Assembly: GCA_902803355.1 (NCBI GenBank)
Contig: CADCPP010000102.1
Location: forward strand, 1-6,399
DNA from: an uncultured Lachnospiraceae bacterium
Lineage (GTDB): Bacteria; Bacillota; Clostridia; Lachnospirales; Lachnospiraceae
Direction of reading: 5' to 3'
DNA length: 6,399 nt
Notes under the pieces: generated by a model
Databases searched by the model: none
Seen by the model: the letters and a program-made list of their open reading frames with translations, nothing else
What the model was told of the DNA's origin: nothing
In this document: in pieces, positions 6,123-6,399 of the stretch
Layout of the letters: each line of letters starts with the position of its first letter
Position numbering within the stretch: position 1 is the first letter of the stretch
Made by a program: the position numbers and the translations under genes

Positions 6123-6276
6123 AGATTATCTCCTGATATTCTGTACGCACCTCTGCCAAGCCGAATATACCGAAACTGGTTACCCTTCAGCAGATCATAC
6201 ACCGTTCCCTTTGCGCATCGAAGAATAGCCATGATTTCTGCTAGCACATTATGCTCCAGATTCTTTCATTTATCAT
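6065..6276 (-). pseudogene. Excisionase-like helix-turn-helix gene, apparently frameshifted near its start
   Basis: The frame from the GTG at 6247 encodes LAEIMAILRCAKGTVYDLL, then FRYIRLGRGAYRIS. This is the MerR/excisionase-like helix-turn-helix of the HTH_17 type, a helix pair followed by the IRLGR wing. The best ribosome-binding site (GTGAGGA, AGGA at 6282-6285) lies 5 bases before an ATG at 6276 in another phase. That phase reads MINERIWSIMC and then meets a TAG at 6241-6243. Adding one base near 6245-6246 would join MINERIWSIM to LAEIMAIL as a single protein of about 70 residues, so a one-base deletion is likely. Alternatively the gene is intact and starts at the GTG with GGAG six bases upstream, giving 60 residues. 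The last 19 codons overlap the next gene out of phase, so the tail CICLQRRRSCFRGI may not be native. It would bind DNA as a small regulator or excisionase. Confidence 0.6.
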
Positions 6277-6281
6277 TGTTT

Positions 6282-6288
6282 TCCTCAC
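6282..6288 (-). promoter_or_regulatory. Ribosome-binding site before the short out-of-phase start at 6276
   Basis: GTGAGGA on the - strand, with AGGA five bases before the ATG at 6276. It is the strongest site for the helix-turn-helix gene, yet it feeds an 11-codon frame. This supports the view that the gene is frameshifted. Confidence 0.55.
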
Positions 6289-6331
6289 AAACTGCGAATT
6301 TGTCGATTTTATAGTCCAAGAAATCGCAACG

Positions 6332-6361
6332 ATTATATCATTGAGCCCGGTACTCAGACAA
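6332..6361 (-). promoter_or_regulatory. Candidate sigma-A promoter for the right-hand genes
   Basis: On the - strand TTGTCT (6356-6361) and a perfect TATAAT (6332-6337) are 18 bases apart. Transcription would begin near 6325, about 40 bases before the GTGAGGA ribosome-binding site. It would drive the helix-turn-helix frame and the two-TM protein. I see nothing else recognisable in the remaining bases to the window edge. Confidence 0.6.
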
Positions 6362-6399
6362 GAATATACCCTCTGAACCCGCGCACAGAATAGTATGAA

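Noticed and set aside
5994..6314. 106-codon + strand frame
   Set aside because: It is antisense to the two-TM protein and the helix-turn-helix gene, with no ribosome-binding site or family motif that I can see.

Overview
The window looks like chromosomal DNA from a gut-type Clostridia (Firmicutes, probably Lachnospiraceae or a near relative). This rests on purine-rich AGGAG/GGAGG ribosome-binding sites, several lipoprotein signal peptides with LxxC lipoboxes, a clostridial-type ArsC-like protein, and a bacterial serpin. Most of it is GC-rich for a Firmicute: the 60 bases at 661-720 hold 38 G/C. The right end is much more AT-rich: 5701-5760 holds 15 G/C and 5761-5820 holds 22. No rRNA, tRNA, CRISPR array or intact mobile element is visible.

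Layout from left to right: (1) a LysR-type regulator on the + strand, cut by the window start, ends at 865. (2) A strong stem-loop at 871-898, with a T-run on each strand, serves as a shared terminator for two convergent transcription units. (3) Everything else lies on the - strand. Read in the direction of transcription from the right edge, it holds: a promoter candidate (6332-6361); a small excisionase-like helix-turn-helix gene that seems frameshifted near its start (6065-6276); a two-TM membrane protein with a DUF3592-like middle (5730-6122); about 200 bases containing a possible gene remnant; a DUF218/YdcF-type lipoprotein (4663-5526); an ArsC/Spx-fold protein with Ser in place of the active-site Cys (4225-4566); an MBL-fold hydrolase (3616-4206); a lipoprotein serpin (2149-3525); a leader with an imperfect tandem repeat; and a translationally coupled pair made of a 110-residue protein of unknown function (1705-2037) and an unknown lipoprotein (935-1705).

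Three of the - strand products (DUF218, serpin, last lipoprotein) carry lipoprotein signals and should sit on the outer face of the membrane. The ArsC-like and MBL genes are 18 bases apart and probably cotranscribed. The serpin has an inhibitory-type hinge and so could be a surface-tethered protease inhibitor. I see no evidence that the genes form one pathway, and no clear new multi-gene system. The best leads are the serpin's reactive loop, the coupled unknown pair, the Cys-to-Ser ArsC-like protein, and the decayed, AT-rich right-hand junction.
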